Positions 29,411-39,106 of a stretch of 64,000 nucleotides of DNA are shown piece after piece (position 1 is the stretch's first letter; every line of letters starts with the position of its first letter). The stretch covers positions 744,001 to 808,000 of the forward strand of contig NZ_AP024597.1 of the NCBI RefSeq assembly GCF_019704315.1. Direction: 5' to 3'. The notes beneath the pieces were generated by a model, which saw only the letters and a list, made by a program, of their open reading frames with translations, did not search any database and had not been told where the DNA came from. The position numbers were made by a program, and so were the translations under genes. This stretch comes from Stygiolobus caldivivus (lineage in GTDB: Archaea > Thermoproteota > Thermoprotei_A > Sulfolobales > Sulfolobaceae).

Positions 29411-30679
29411 CTAAATCAGTCCTCTAACTTTCATAGCGTTTACCACTCTTTCCACTGCTAACGCCATAGCCGCCATCCTAAGGTCTTGGTCTCCTAACTT
29501 GTTAAACTCGTCATAAACACTGTTAAATGCTTTCTCCATCCTGGATATTATGAGTTTCTTAGCTTCTTCTTCCTCCATTATTTCACCCATTTTATTGTTA
29601 GCCCATTCTACATAACTACCTACTACACCTCCTGCATTAGCTAGTATGTCCGGTACGACTGGAATTCCTCTATTCTTCATTACTAAATCCGCATCAGCTG
29701 TTAGAGGACCGTTCGCCCCCTCTACTATCATTTTAGCCTTAACCTTATCCGCATTGAACTTATGTATAACGTTCTCTAATGCGGCGGGAATTAAAATATC
29801 GCATTCGGAAACCAACAGTTCGTCATTACTGACTTTTTTACCGCTAGGGTAATTTGTTACAGAACCGGTCCTCTCCTTTACTTCTAACGCCTTATTGACA
29901 TCAATCCCATTAGGGTCTATAACTCCACCCTTAGAATCACTGACACCTATAATTTTTGCCCCCATCTCTTGGAGGAATTTTGCAGCAAAAGTACCTACAT
30001 TACCGAAACCTTGAATTATTACTCTAGCCCCTTCTACTCCGCCTATGAACTTACTAGCTGCCTCTTTGGCAACTGTTGCAACACCTAGCCCCGTACTATA
30101 ATTCCTGGTTATCAACCCCCCGAGTTCAACCGGTTTACCCGTAAACGTGGCGTAATCCACCTTTCCGGTAATCTTTATGTATTCATCTATAAACCAGGCC
30201 ATAGTTTGAGGACTTGTGTTAACATCAGGTGCCGGTATATCAATATCACTACCTATATACTTGTAGAGTGCACCGACATACCTTCTTGACAACATTTCCA
30301 GTTCCTCTTTAGTTAATTTAGAGGGGTCTACTCTTATCCCGCCTTTTCCTCCTCCGTAAGGTAACAGTAATAAGGAGTTCTTCCATGTCATCATCATCGA
30401 CAATGCTATTACCTCGTCTTGTGTCACATTGGGGTGGTACCTTATACCCCCTTTATACGGACCTAACGCACTGTTGTGTTGTGACCTCCAGCCTAAGAAA
30501 GTCCTTACCTTACCGTCTTTTCCCTTGACCTCTATTTTAACTTGTATTACCCTTTCAGGCTGGGACAGAGTCTCTAAAACGTCTTCGTGTAGTCCTAAAA
30601 TTTCTCCTACTCTATATAGCTTTTTTACTTGTTGGTCATAAAGGTTTGAAGAAAGTGTAGCTTGAACAGTTTCTGTCAT
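29411..30679 (-). CDS. gdhA: Glutamate dehydrogenase
   Basis: Interconverts glutamate and 2-oxoglutarate plus ammonia with NAD(P). [13 protein letters not shown] holds the catalytic lysine, [13 protein letters not shown] and [13 protein letters not shown] (dinucleotide loop near residue 230) follow, and the C-terminal [13 protein letters not shown] is typical. At 422 residues it is the hexameric archaeal type. GTGAGG at about 30687-30692 (minus strand) offers a ribosome binding site, and ttaaattttt further up a TATA box. Standing alone, it is the main ammonia-assimilating enzyme visible here, since the GlnA-like protein at 39107 looks inactive. Confidence 0.97.
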   Translation of the reverse strand: MTETVQATLSSNLYDQQVKKLYRVGEILGLHEDVLETLSQPERVIQVKIEVKGKDGKVRTFLGWRSQHNSALGPYKGGIRYHPNVTQDEVIALSMMMTWKNSLLLLPYGGGKGGIRVDPSKLTKEELEMLSRRYVGALYKYIGSDIDIPAPDVNTSPQTMAWFIDEYIKITGKVDYATFTGKPVELGGLITRNYSTGLGVATVAKEAASKFIGGVEGARVIIQGFGNVGTFAAKFLQEMGAKIIGVSDSKGGVIDPNGIDVNKALEVKERTGSVTNYPSGKKVSNDELLVSECDILIPAALENVIHKFNADKVKAKMIVEGANGPLTADADLVMKNRGIPVVPDILANAGGVVGSYVEWANNKMGEIMEEEEAKKLIISRMEKAFNSVYDEFNKLGDQDLRMAAMALAVERVVNAMKVRGLI

Positions 30680-30803
30680 AAGAACCTCACGTTATCTTCT
30701 CTCTTAGTAAAAATTTAACTTTTTCACTAGACTTGTATAAGTTATCCATAATTATCATGAAAAAATACTAGTTGTTCATTGTCTCTAAAAAAAGATATGA
30801 CGT

Positions 30804-32108
30804 TCATCTCTGCCTAAGTAATATAATTATGGCGGATAGAATTACAGAAAATATAATAGTTACTAGGATAGCTGTATCTAAATCTATCGGTTTAAAGGGT
30901 AATGTAGTATAAAGGGGCTTTGTCAAGGGCGGATAAGTAGCATTAGTACTTACGTACTCGTTGGATACAAAGCTGTACTCCAAAGTTACGTTCCCAAGCC
31001 CAACAGAATATACTTTTTCTAGCTCTAACTCTCCGTTATGCGAGAAATAAGTGTATATTGTATATGACGCTTGAGGTAGGGTTCCGTTTACAAAGTGTTT
31101 ATACAAGTACGTCTCTACCTGAGTCCCGTTCACGGTAGTAACATATGTCGTATTTACAAAAGTGAAATTATCGCCGTCCCAAATTATTGAAGAATTACCT
31201 ACATTATCAGTAAATGTTAACTGTTCATCGTAATACGGCTTGAACACTAGTACGAAGTTTACCGATACTGGTATATTACCTATATTAGCTGGTACGACTA
31301 TGTTCCCTGATTGTGGGTAGAGTAAATAGTTCACTTGAGCTAAATAGTCCCCTATCTGGAACGGGTAGTAGATTTCCACGTAATATTGAGGAGTTAGGCT
31401 ATTTATATTAGGGTTATATGCGAACTCTAAATAGAGATAAGGTCTATCTATCCCACTGAGGCTTGGCGTGTTAAAAGTTATATTCATCGGCTCAGAATAA
31501 GACGAAAGGGTTATCGTTAAGCTCGTACCGTTAGGTAAAGTATAAGTCGTATTGGCTACCAACCCGTTAGACAATACTTTAAAGAATTGAGAGTACGTAC
31601 TGTTAAAGTATACCACGTAATCCTGAGAAGTGACGTTACTCCCCATTAACAAGAATTTACTTGGGCCTATATACGAGATAGCATATTTTCCACTGTTTGT
31701 CTCTATACCGTAGGTAGTATTATATTCAAGGAATGGAGGGAAGAAGGGGTAATAGAGGGACAATAGGTTACTAAAGATGTTAGCTGTATGGTTACCTAAA
31801 CCCCCAATTAATTTACTGCTATTAGTGGTGAAATTACCTTGCAAATCAACTGTAAGCGTAGAGTTCTCGTTCCCGATAACCTCATAATTTAAGTAGTAAT
31901 AGTTAGTCAATTTAGTCTTATTTAAGGTAGTTTGAGTCACGACGTGATATGAGAGGTTTTTATAAATCGTCACTGTATTACTCTGAACTGTAGCATAATT
32001 ATTACTGGGGTAGTAATTAGTAGGGGTCACATTACTAGAAATGGCAGAAGTAATTACAGGGAATAACAGTAATACTACTAATAAACCTAGTAAATATCTT
32101 TTCATCAC
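30804..32108 (-). CDS. Secreted or membrane-anchored extracellular protein
   Basis: 434 residues with a cleavable-looking signal peptide (residues about 1-23, RYLLGLLVVLLLFPVITSA) and a C-terminal membrane helix at about 410-431 followed by RQR. The region between is rich in Tyr, Asn, Thr and Ser and has many N-x-S/T sites, as in glycosylated Sulfolobales surface proteins. No enzyme or binding motif seen, so it may be a cell-surface or S-layer-associated protein. A TATA box near 32130 precedes ATG 32108 by about 25 bp. Confidence 0.72.
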   Translation of the reverse strand: MMKRYLLGLLVVLLLFPVITSAISSNVTPTNYYPSNNYATVQSNTVTIYKNLSYHVVTQTTLNKTKLTNYYYLNYEVIGNENSTLTVDLQGNFTTNSSKLIGGLGNHTANIFSNLLSLYYPFFPPFLEYNTTYGIETNSGKYAISYIGPSKFLLMGSNVTSQDYVVYFNSTYSQFFKVLSNGLVANTTYTLPNGTSLTITLSSYSEPMNITFNTPSLSGIDRPYLYLEFAYNPNINSLTPQYYVEIYYPFQIGDYLAQVNYLLYPQSGNIVVPANIGNIPVSVNFVLVFKPYYDEQLTFTDNVGNSSIIWDGDNFTFVNTTYVTTVNGTQVETYLYKHFVNGTLPQASYTIYTYFSHNGELELEKVYSVGLGNVTLEYSFVSNEYVSTNATYPPLTKPLYTTLPFKPIDLDTAILVTIIFSVILSAIIILLRQR

Positions 32109-32165
32109 ACAATTCGAGTTAATAGGATATATTAACTTTTATCCAAGGTAGAACTTTTAATCCCT

Positions 32166-32588
32166 ATGAGTTTTCCCAAAGTTGCAGTAGGGTGTGTGAT
32201 ATTAGACTCGTCTAAGAGAGTTTTATTAGTCAAAAGGAAACACCCACCTAACCAAGGCTCTTGGGCAATCCCGGGAGGAAAAGTAAGTTATGGGGAACTA
32301 ATAGATGAGGCGCTAAAGAGGGAAATGAGGGAAGAACTATCCATAAATGTTATCCCTAAAGACCTGGTGGGGGTAGTAGAAATAATCAAGGAAGGTTTCC
32401 ATTATGTAATCCTAGATTTTCTATGCGAAATTGGGAGCGGGAAAATTATGGCAGGCTCAGACGCTGAAGAAGCAAAATTTTTCAATTTTGACGAGCTAAA
32501 GCATTTACCCATTAGTCCCACTACCGTGAATATGCTTGAGAGGTATTTTAAAGGTGAAAAATTACCACTCAGGATCGTAGAAAGATAA
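32166..32588 (+). CDS. Nudix hydrolase
   Basis: 140 residues with a full Nudix box at about 38-60: GGKVSYGELIDEALKREMREE, matching GX5EX7REUXEEXGU. ADP-ribose-type substrates are common for this size but the specificity is not visible. It is divergent from the secreted protein gene, with AT-rich promoter sequence (ggatatattaacttttatcc, 32126-32145) between them. Confidence 0.9.
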   Translation: MSFPKVAVGCVILDSSKRVLLVKRKHPPNQGSWAIPGGKVSYGELIDEALKREMREELSINVIPKDLVGVVEIIKEGFHYVILDFLCEIGSGKIMAGSDAEEAKFFNFDELKHLPISPTTVNMLERYFKGEKLPLRIVER

Positions 32589-32772
32589 AAGTGTCGGGTT
32601 CAAGTTGTTGACCCATGGTGTGGCTTATCCCTACTTTTATTCCTATTTCCACCACTGTATCTCCAACTCATTTAGGCTAGTCGAGGGAAACACCTATATA
32701 AAAATAAACCTTGATACGATAATATCGAGAAGCGGTTAAAAACATTTAAAAGTTATGTAAAATGCTTACAGC

Positions 32773-33321
32773 CTATCGTGTGACATCGAGTTGGATCATG
32801 TTGTATACTACATACGAAATAGTGACTAACGCGATAATTATATTCATAGCCTTTTCTATTTTTTCAGGTACGAAACTTAACATCAGTCCTACAACGAGCA
32901 TCGATACAGACGAAACTATTATAAATAATGCCACATATATCATTCCCACAATCAGCGACGCTTCAGCTGCTAAGATCGCGACCATGACTTTAGAGGGAGT
33001 AATTGCAAATGCGCCTTGCAGAACACCTGACCCCTTAGGGGACACCTCTAACTCTTTTCCCTTTATTTCTCCATATAAGAGCAGTAACGCAAAACCGATT
33101 GCTATTATGTCTCCAGCAAGTATGCCGTAAAACTGAAAGTAGCTAAAGAGCAGGATTAGTGGGACTGCGATCAGAGCAAAGCCGACGCCGTGGGTGACCC
33201 CGAATACCATGTAGTCCTTAGCTCCTTTCATCATCCTCATTGCTACTACGTGGTCTGGCTCTAAGGCGTGTGTAGCCCCGAGGAGGATCACAAGTCCCAA
33301 CACTATTAAGCTTAATTGCAT
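32773..33321 (-). CDS. NicO/UreH-type transition-metal transporter
   Basis: 182 residues with six predicted membrane helices. GATHALEPDHVVAM (H18, D23, H24) is the H-x4-D-H nickel/cobalt signature in the first helix, and THGVGFALIAVP repeats the histidine pattern. It probably moves Ni2+ or Co2+, though other metals are possible. A TATA box (ctttaaataataat, about 33345-33358) is placed for a leaderless start at ATG 33321. No metal enzyme or regulator is adjacent. Confidence 0.75.
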   Translation of the reverse strand: MQLSLIVLGLVILLGATHALEPDHVVAMRMMKGAKDYMVFGVTHGVGFALIAVPLILLFSYFQFYGILAGDIIAIGFALLLLYGEIKGKELEVSPKGSGVLQGAFAITPSKVMVAILAAEASLIVGMIYVALFIIVSSVSMLVVGLMLSFVPEKIEKAMNIIIALVTISYVVYNMIQLDVTR

Positions 33322-33466
33322 CTTATTTCGAATTTTTATCTAATTATTATTATTTAAAGCTGGGTGAGATAAAACACCTTAACTGGTAAGAATTCTCGAT
33401 AACCGGATATTAAAAGGCTGGACTTCAACAACATTTTTAATCTTTTGAGAAGAGAATATCTACTAT

Positions 33467-34462
33467 ATGAGTTATCCACCTCCAGGTTATCCACCATATG
33501 GTTCAGGCGGTTATCCACCAAGTGGCAGTTATCCCCCTATGGGTTATCCATCAACGCCAGGTTATCCTTATGGTGGTTCACCTCAAAACAACTCGATGTT
33601 CAATATGATGATGTGTATGCAGCCCATAGGGCTCGGCGGTAAACAGCAAATGATCCCTATCCAAAGACCTATAGATCTACAGCCTGTAATACAACAAGTT
33701 ATGATGTACTTAATGGGTCAAGGTTTTCAAGTGTTCCCTATGGTAGGGCAATACATGGCTGTAATTCAAGCTCAACACTCTAGTTTTCTAGGTGCGATTA
33801 CAGACTCGAACAAAGCTTACACTATAAGGATATGTGAAGGGCCTAACATGATAATGGTAGAGACCGGTATGACCAATTTACTGAAAGACCTAATACCTTT
33901 GGCGGCAGGAGCGGGAGTCGCGACCGTAGCGGACACAGACCTACATAATTCATTATTAACGCTTGCAGGTGGAGGGCTAAGCGCAGTAGACGCATATAAC
34001 TTAATCAAGGACTTCATGCAAGAAGACCAGATTATGAACACCATAATGATGGCTATTATGACCGCACAATCAATGTCTTCTCCTACGCCTTCTCCGTCCC
34101 CCTATCCACAAGGTGCTACTCAGCCCTCACCTTACCCTCAAAGTAGTCAACCATATCCTCCTTCTCCGTCCCCCTATCCCTCTCAGCAACCTACCACACC
34201 CCAGCAACCTGCTACTCAGCCTCCGCAGTCAACCTATTCTACTCAACCTACTTCCGTTCAGCCCTCAACTCAAACTCCGCAAGTCCAACTGCAGAAGGCA
34301 ATGACTAAATGTTGGAAGTGTGGGACACAAGTAGAATCTAGTTCAAAATTCTGTCCTAACTGTGGGGCTTCGTTATCCCCAATAACTTGTCCAAAATGCG
34401 GTAATGTAAACTCACCGGGATCAAAATACTGTAGTAAGTGCGGTGCTCAATTACAGTCTTAA
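33467..34462 (+). CDS. Pro/Tyr/Gly-rich protein with C-terminal double zinc ribbon
   Basis: 331 residues in four parts. Residues 1-40 are a repeat of YPP and GYP units; 41-200 form a folded domain of unknown family with QAQHSSFLGAI and LIPLAAGAGVATVADTD; about 205-275 is a Pro/Gln/Ser/Thr linker with SPSPYP repeats; 280-331 hold two zinc ribbons (CWKCG..CPNCG and CPKCG..CSKCG). Double ribbons of this kind often mediate protein binding. The two low-complexity arms suggest a scaffold or condensate-forming protein. A TATA box ends near 33441, about 25 bp before the start. Confidence 0.78.
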   Translation: MSYPPPGYPPYGSGGYPPSGSYPPMGYPSTPGYPYGGSPQNNSMFNMMMCMQPIGLGGKQQMIPIQRPIDLQPVIQQVMMYLMGQGFQVFPMVGQYMAVIQAQHSSFLGAITDSNKAYTIRICEGPNMIMVETGMTNLLKDLIPLAAGAGVATVADTDLHNSLLTLAGGGLSAVDAYNLIKDFMQEDQIMNTIMMAIMTAQSMSSPTPSPSPYPQGATQPSPYPQSSQPYPPSPSPYPSQQPTTPQQPATQPPQSTYSTQPTSVQPSTQTPQVQLQKAMTKCWKCGTQVESSSKFCPNCGASLSPITCPKCGNVNSPGSKYCSKCGAQLQS

Positions 34463-34478
34463 GGGCTTAAATATCTAA

Positions 34479-35219
34479 CTACTTACGTAAGTTTTCATTT
34501 TTAAAACCTACAAGTTCCATTAGAGTAACTACTTCACCTACTACAATGACTGCCGGTGATTTTATATTATACTTTTTAACTAGGTCGGGAAGTTGCTCTA
34601 ATTCCCCTAAGATGACCCGTTGGTCTCTAGTAGTACCCTTTTCGATTATTGCTACCTTTTCTTCTGCATTCCTCACTTTTAACAAAACCTTAGTTAATTC
34701 ATCTATTACGTGGATCCCCATTAATATTACGACTGTCCCTCTTTTAGGAATGTAGTCGTCGCTTATTAACCCACCGTCTCTCGTAGTCCCGGTTATTACT
34801 GTAAACCCGGAGGAATTAGGTACTACCCTACTAGTTACGGGGATCCCAGCGTATTCAGGTACGGCTATGGCGCTTGTGACCCCGGGTATAACTTCACACT
34901 TTATACCCTTACTCGTCACGTATATGCACTCTTCTTCTCCCCTTCCGAACACGAATGGGTCTCCACCCTTTAGTCTAACTACTTTTTTGCCTCCTTTTGC
35001 TTTTTCTACTAATAATTGATTTATTTTTTCCTGGAGAGGTGCGTCACCTATTTCTTTACCTACATATATTAATTCAGCAGAAAGCCCCTCTAATATTTCT
35101 TTGGAGATTAGTCTGTCGTAGACGACTACGTCTGCACTTTTAAGTATTCTAAGGGCTTTCACTGTAATTAGTTCAGGGTCTCCAGGACCTGCACCAACAA
35201 TATAGACTATCCCACTCAT
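34479..35219 (-). CDS. cobA: Uroporphyrinogen-III C-methyltransferase (SUMT)
   Basis: Methylates uroporphyrinogen III at C2 and C7 with SAM, forming precorrin-2 for siroheme, cobalamin or heme d1. [17 protein letters not shown] and VVYDRLIS at the N-terminus, [10 protein letters not shown] in the middle and the IPVTSR/GTTRDG block are all present. 246 residues is the single-domain form. It overlaps the upstream membrane protein gene by 4 bp. Cobalamin is needed by the methylmalonyl-CoA mutase encoded at 51359. Confidence 0.92.
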   Translation of the reverse strand: MSGIVYIVGAGPGDPELITVKALRILKSADVVVYDRLISKEILEGLSAELIYVGKEIGDAPLQEKINQLLVEKAKGGKKVVRLKGGDPFVFGRGEEECIYVTSKGIKCEVIPGVTSAIAVPEYAGIPVTSRVVPNSSGFTVITGTTRDGGLISDDYIPKRGTVVILMGIHVIDELTKVLLKVRNAEEKVAIIEKGTTRDQRVILGELEQLPDLVKKYNIKSPAVIVVGEVVTLMELVGFKNENLRK

Positions 35220-35803
35220 ATCGCGTTTACTCTTTTAATTACATAAAAGCCAAATAAAGCTCCTTCAGGGAACTTTATCCCATAAACCATAAGTAGAATG
35301 TAATTGACGATCTCTAGCTGGGGAATACCGAACATCTGTGAAGCAATATATATGACGAAGAAATATAGTATGTCTCCCACGAAACCTAAAGAGTAGAGGA
35401 TAACTTTTTCTATAAACTTAAAAGAAGACATGATATACCCTATTATAAAACCGCCCACTGCCATCGACGTGAATGATATAATGTATAGGAAGGGCTGGCT
35501 TTCTTCTATAACAAATAAAAAGGGCGTTAGCCAAGGGATAATCAGGACAATCCCTATTATGAGTCCCACTAATGCGTATTTTCTTATTAAGATTGCTGTT
35601 ACTGGTGCTCTGTCGCCGTTCTCAGACTCTACAATTTTGTCCTTACTCACTGAATTTAAAACATACCAACCTAGTATAGCCCCACCGATTACGGGACCTT
35701 GGTATGCTAATAATTTATCAATAGGGTCTCCTATGGCGTAAATAATTATCGATACCAATAGTATAAGGAATGATAAATACTTTGAGAATCTCAAGTAATC
35801 CAT
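35216..35803 (-). CDS. Integral membrane protein, six predicted helices
   Basis: 195 residues, hydrophobic, with helices at about 8-26, 32-50, 71-92, 101-122, 129-155 and 160-185. No family recognised. It overlaps the SUMT gene by 4 bp, so the two are co-expressed. A role in corrinoid or tetrapyrrole metabolism is only a guess from that link. Confidence 0.6.
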   Translation of the reverse strand: MDYLRFSKYLSFLILLVSIIIYAIGDPIDKLLAYQGPVIGGAILGWYVLNSVSKDKIVESENGDRAPVTAILIRKYALVGLIIGIVLIIPWLTPFLFVIEESQPFLYIISFTSMAVGGFIIGYIMSSFKFIEKVILYSLGFVGDILYFFVIYIASQMFGIPQLEIVNYILLMVYGIKFPEGALFGFYVIKRVNAI

Positions 35804-35853
35804 CTTAAGTCAATATTTATTTTACTTTTTAACCTTAAAAAATTCATTTAGCA

Positions 35854-36096
35854 TTACGGCAAATAGACTTTATATATTACCCTATCGCCTTCGTCTTGTT
35901 TTGACAGTATCTTAACGCCCCTGTCTTTCATAGCCTCAGCCCACATCTCCACTTGATCAGCCTGGATACCTTTAACCGCTATTATCTCAACTTCCTGGTT
36001 ACTCCCTTCCGAAAGCCAGAACCTCATTATCGATAGGGCAGGGGAACTACTTCCGCACTTAGTATCGCTTTCCCTTAAATCAAGAGTTTTTGTCAT
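35854..36096 (-). CDS. TusA/SirA-like small protein with atypical CG motif
   Basis: 80 residues with the TusA-fold pattern: an N-terminal LDLR strand, a cysteine at about residue 14, a following helix, and a last strand DEGDRVIYKVYL. The usual Cys-Pro pair of TusA is replaced by CGSSSP, so sulfur transfer is uncertain. The stop codon of the SIS gene lies next to its start, so it is second in that operon. Compare the related protein at 63679. Confidence 0.5.
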   Translation of the reverse strand: MTKTLDLRESDTKCGSSSPALSIMRFWLSEGSNQEVEIIAVKGIQADQVEMWAEAMKDRGVKILSKQDEGDRVIYKVYLP

Positions 36097-36927
36097 TTAA
36101 TATATCATCTCCGAACTAATATTTAGGATCTGTTTATCATCCACGAAGCAAATTCTATTCCAGTTCTCCTTCCTCATCCTCTCTACTATAGAATGTATTA
36201 TACTAAAAGCGTTGCAAAAAGCGTCATGACATTCTGTAAGGCTTACATCGGTAAAATTAATGAGCTCCTTCAGCTTTTTCTCTCTTTCGTCTTTACTGCT
36301 CAAGATCACTATCTGTCTCTTACGGGTTGAGAATATAGGAGAGTGTGGGAATAATTCGAGCTTTTCGTAATTAGCGGGTTCACAAAAGATCTCGTTCATT
36401 TTTAGAGTAGCATAATAGGCTATCCCATAATTCTCTCCTTGACCTATAAAGAAAGGCTGTTCTTTCAACATTATGGGTTTTGCTCTTTTATAGTCTTCTG
36501 TTAACTCCAGATTAAATAGGGAGTAAAGAGCAGACAAGGCTAATAAAAAGGACAGAGTCCCTGGTAGTGTCGTGTCAGCCTTATAAGGTACGATAATTAT
36601 TTCATCTGAATTTTGAGCTAAGGGTGACGAGGCGTTTGCTGTAATAGCTATTACTTTTCTTCCTTCTCTCTTTTTTACCTTAGCCAGCTCTATGTTGGTC
36701 TTCGTCTTCCCAGATATGGAGACAATGACATAAGGTTTATCTACGTTTAGGTTAATCGCCTCATAAGGGTCTAGTGCTATTGCTTTCCTTCGGGTCTTGC
36801 TCTCGACTACTAGTGCCGCTGCGTAAGAATCGCCGGCACCTACTACTACTCCCGAATCTATACTCTTGTCAGTCTCTAAGGGACTAAATTTCTTTAATTC
36901 TCCTTCTATCAACTCAGGGTAGTTCAT
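36097..36927 (-). CDS. SIS-domain protein (sugar-phosphate isomerase family)
   Basis: About 276 residues. The first SIS half has GVVVGAGDSYAAALV and VISISGKTKTNI-like sugar-phosphate loops; the second half is more diverged. Family members isomerise aminosugar or sugar phosphates, but the exact reaction is open. An upstream ATG at 36954 is possible, but a TATA-like tattatatg at about 36951-36959 (minus) lies 25-30 bp before ATG 36927, which favours the inner start. The divergent gene begins at 36963. Confidence 0.72.
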   Translation of the reverse strand: MNYPELIEGELKKFSPLETDKSIDSGVVVGAGDSYAAALVVESKTRRKAIALDPYEAINLNVDKPYVIVSISGKTKTNIELAKVKKREGRKVIAITANASSPLAQNSDEIIIVPYKADTTLPGTLSFLLALSALYSLFNLELTEDYKRAKPIMLKEQPFFIGQGENYGIAYYATLKMNEIFCEPANYEKLELFPHSPIFSTRKRQIVILSSKDEREKKLKELINFTDVSLTECHDAFCNAFSIIHSIVERMRKENWNRICFVDDKQILNISSEMIY

Positions 36928-36930
36928 CAG

Positions 36931-36960
36931 CCTTATATTTACCCGAAACTTCATATAATA
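36931..36960. promoter_or_regulatory. Compact divergent promoter, SIS gene / amidohydrolase-like gene
   Basis: Two TATA boxes lie head to head in 30 bp. ccttatattt (36930-36939) is 25-30 bp before ATG 36963 on the plus strand, and tattatatg (minus, about 36959-36951) is 25-30 bp before ATG 36927. Each box sits close to the other gene's transcript start, so the two promoters probably compete. Confidence 0.45.
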
Positions 36961-36962
36961 TC

Positions 36963-38108
36963 ATGAAAACAATAGTTAGGGCAGGGATAGCCTTAGGTGC
37001 TGGCAAACCTTTGAAGAGAGTTTATGTGGGGCTACAAGACTCGAAAATAGACGTTATATCCCATGAAGAACTTACGAGTTACGAAGACGCTGAATTAGAT
37101 ATCGGGGGATGGGACAGGATCATTAGCCCCGGGTTCATAACACTGCACACATATCTGTCCCTTTACCCTTTCAGGTTTAGAATATTCACAGCTAAAGAAA
37201 ATGCTAACGACCTTATATCTACTTTTAGCACAAACGATTCATACTACTTTTCTCTACTCGGTGCATATCATCTCTTAAAACAAGGCGTAACAACTGTCGG
37301 GTTCAGTGGGCCCCACCTAGATATAATGGCTAGGGCAGTCTCCGAGGTAGGGCTAAGACCTATAATAGTAGTCCCCGTAGGGTGTGGTAATTCTCCCCCT
37401 GATTGGGAGAGAGAGTTTAGAACGTTGTTCAGCAGGTGGTCACATAAAGGGGCCAATAACGTTATCCTTAAAGTATGTGACCAGGCCCAACTCAGGGACG
37501 TCTTAGAATTAGCTAGGGAAAACGAGGTCGCAGTCCTTATAGATAATACTGTGACTATCACGGACGATTTAGACTTTAACCAAATAATCGGGTTAGGAGG
37601 AGGTTCAAGGCTCGACTTGGACATAATTAAGAAAAAGGGCCTAAAGTTATCATTTACGCCGTCCTACGAGGTATCAAAATTCCCTTTAAGTGAATTCAAG
37701 CCGTCCGTTTCCTTAGACCTTGTCCCTTCATTTGACCTTAGACAGGAGGTCTCGTATTCCGCTACAAGGCTCTTATTGACTGTCGAAGAAGCTTTTAACT
37801 CAATGACCTCTTGGGGATATTCGCAACTGAAGATCAACTCCGGAGTCCTGAATACTGGGTATATAGCTGACCTAGTCGTATTTCAATATTCTGAACCTCC
37901 CTCTTTCCCCTTAGACTTCTCCTCCCCTTACGAAACTTTTCTTTACTCAAGCTATTCATTGGAGACGGTAATTGTTAATGGAGAGCCGGTCCTAGATGGC
38001 GGAGTCCCCCTTAATGTAGGGCTAAAAGACGTGGAGGAGGGGTTAAGGAGGTTAGAGGAGATTGATAGAAAAAGTAGCGAAAGAACTAGGTCTGTGGAAA
38101 AAGGTTGA
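36963..38108 (+). CDS. Amidohydrolase-superfamily-like protein lacking metal ligands
   Basis: 381 residues with the N- and C-terminal beta-sandwich strands and barrel of the amidohydrolase/cytosine deaminase type (SPGFITLHTYLS near residue 60, LNTGYIADLVVF near 300, VIVNGEPVLDGG near 340). The diagnostic HxH of the first barrel strand reads HTY, and I find no later His, His and Asp at the expected places (VAVLIDNTVT, then SLDLVPSFD). It is therefore probably not a metal hydrolase and may have a binding or structural role. It overlaps the methyltransferase gene by 47 bp. Confidence 0.68.
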   Translation: MKTIVRAGIALGAGKPLKRVYVGLQDSKIDVISHEELTSYEDAELDIGGWDRIISPGFITLHTYLSLYPFRFRIFTAKENANDLISTFSTNDSYYFSLLGAYHLLKQGVTTVGFSGPHLDIMARAVSEVGLRPIIVVPVGCGNSPPDWEREFRTLFSRWSHKGANNVILKVCDQAQLRDVLELARENEVAVLIDNTVTITDDLDFNQIIGLGGGSRLDLDIIKKKGLKLSFTPSYEVSKFPLSEFKPSVSLDLVPSFDLRQEVSYSATRLLLTVEEAFNSMTSWGYSQLKINSGVLNTGYIADLVVFQYSEPPSFPLDFSSPYETFLYSSYSLETVIVNGEPVLDGGVPLNVGLKDVEEGLRRLEEIDRKSSERTRSVEKG

Positions 38109-38841
38109 AATAGTAGGAGATATAGCGATAGTCGGTATACCTTTTGGCAAAGACGTAGAGGACGTAAAGGAGTATGCCCAACTCATCCTGAAAGAGATTC
38201 CTTATGTAAGGTCGGTCTGGGGGAAATATAGGGATATAAAGGGTGATTTTAGGCTCTCTACGTCAGTGCATCTAGCAGGAGAAAAGAGAAGTGAAACTAT
38301 ATATAAAGAATATGGCTGTAAATTCTTTCTTGATATAACTAAAGTGTTCTATTCCTCAAAGTTGTCTTACGAACATACAAGGGTAGCAAGGCTGGTCAGA
38401 AGAGGAGAAATCATAATAAACATGTTTTCAGGGTACGGACCTTTTTCTATAATGTCTTACGTTTTAGGTGGTGCGTCCATAGTTTACTCAATAGACATTA
38501 ACCCCTATGCTTATTACTACATGATGGCCAACATTGACTTAAACAAAGCTTACGGAGTAATACCAGTTTACGGAGACGCGTTTAAAAAGATGGATCACCT
38601 TCCTTACAACGTGGATAGGATTTTAGCCCCCTTACCGGAAAGGGCTAGGGAGGCCTATGAGATAGCAATTCCCCATCTGAGACGAGGCGGTGTATTACAC
38701 TTGTACACTGAAATTGAAGGCGAAGACCCTATTAAAATAGCTAAGTCGGTCTATCCTAATGTTGTTTTTGCCAGAGTTGTCAGGAGCGTAAAACCAAAAG
38801 TTTATCATGTAGTTGTTGACATTAAAAAAGATCAGGAATAG
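38062..38841 (+). CDS. Trm5/Taw2-family tRNA methyltransferase (class I, position 37)
   Basis: 259 residues. The N-terminal third has SVWGKYRDIKGDFR and the D-helix segment; the SAM domain follows with FLDITKVFYSSKLSYEHTRVA, INMFSGYGPFSI (motif I) and SIDINPYAYYYMMANI (motif II). The late APLPERAREAYEIA replaces the NxP-type motif of Trm5. It could make m1G37 (Trm5) or act in wyosine synthesis (Taw2 or Taw22), and motif reading alone does not separate these. TTG start inside the preceding gene. Confidence 0.82.
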   Translation: MIEKVAKELGLWKKVEIVGDIAIVGIPFGKDVEDVKEYAQLILKEIPYVRSVWGKYRDIKGDFRLSTSVHLAGEKRSETIYKEYGCKFFLDITKVFYSSKLSYEHTRVARLVRRGEIIINMFSGYGPFSIMSYVLGGASIVYSIDINPYAYYYMMANIDLNKAYGVIPVYGDAFKKMDHLPYNVDRILAPLPERAREAYEIAIPHLRRGGVLHLYTEIEGEDPIKIAKSVYPNVVFARVVRSVKPKVYHVVVDIKKDQE

Positions 38842-38843
38842 GT

Positions 38844-39074
38844 TTGACCGATATTTTTACTATTATGCTTCTAGGTCATCAGGTCTCCCAGAGGAAAAGC
38901 GTGAACTTAGGCGTTTATACGCTGAAATTCTATAGAAGAAAAGGGAAAAGGCCTGATCAATATTTATACATAGTAACCCTTATTAAGGACGGTAAGGTAG
39001 TGGAGTCTGGTATTTTCGGGGATTACAAGAATGCTGTGATCTATGCTGGCCAGATCTTTGTCCGTTTTCGGTGA
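38844..39074 (+). CDS. Small conserved hypothetical protein
   Basis: 76 residues from TTG 38844, or 69 from ATG 38865. It is basic and beta-rich (NLGVYTLKFYRRKGKRPDQYLYIVTLIKDGKVVESG), ending in IYAGQIFVRFR. It looks like a small RNA- or protein-binding barrel, but no family is recognised. It follows the tRNA methyltransferase gene by 2 bp and probably belongs to the same transcript. Confidence 0.6.
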   Translation: MTDIFTIMLLGHQVSQRKSVNLGVYTLKFYRRKGKRPDQYLYIVTLIKDGKVVESGIFGDYKNAVIYAGQIFVRFR

Positions 39075-39106
39075 ATACTTTTATATGAAGTAATAGTTAG
39101 GATACT

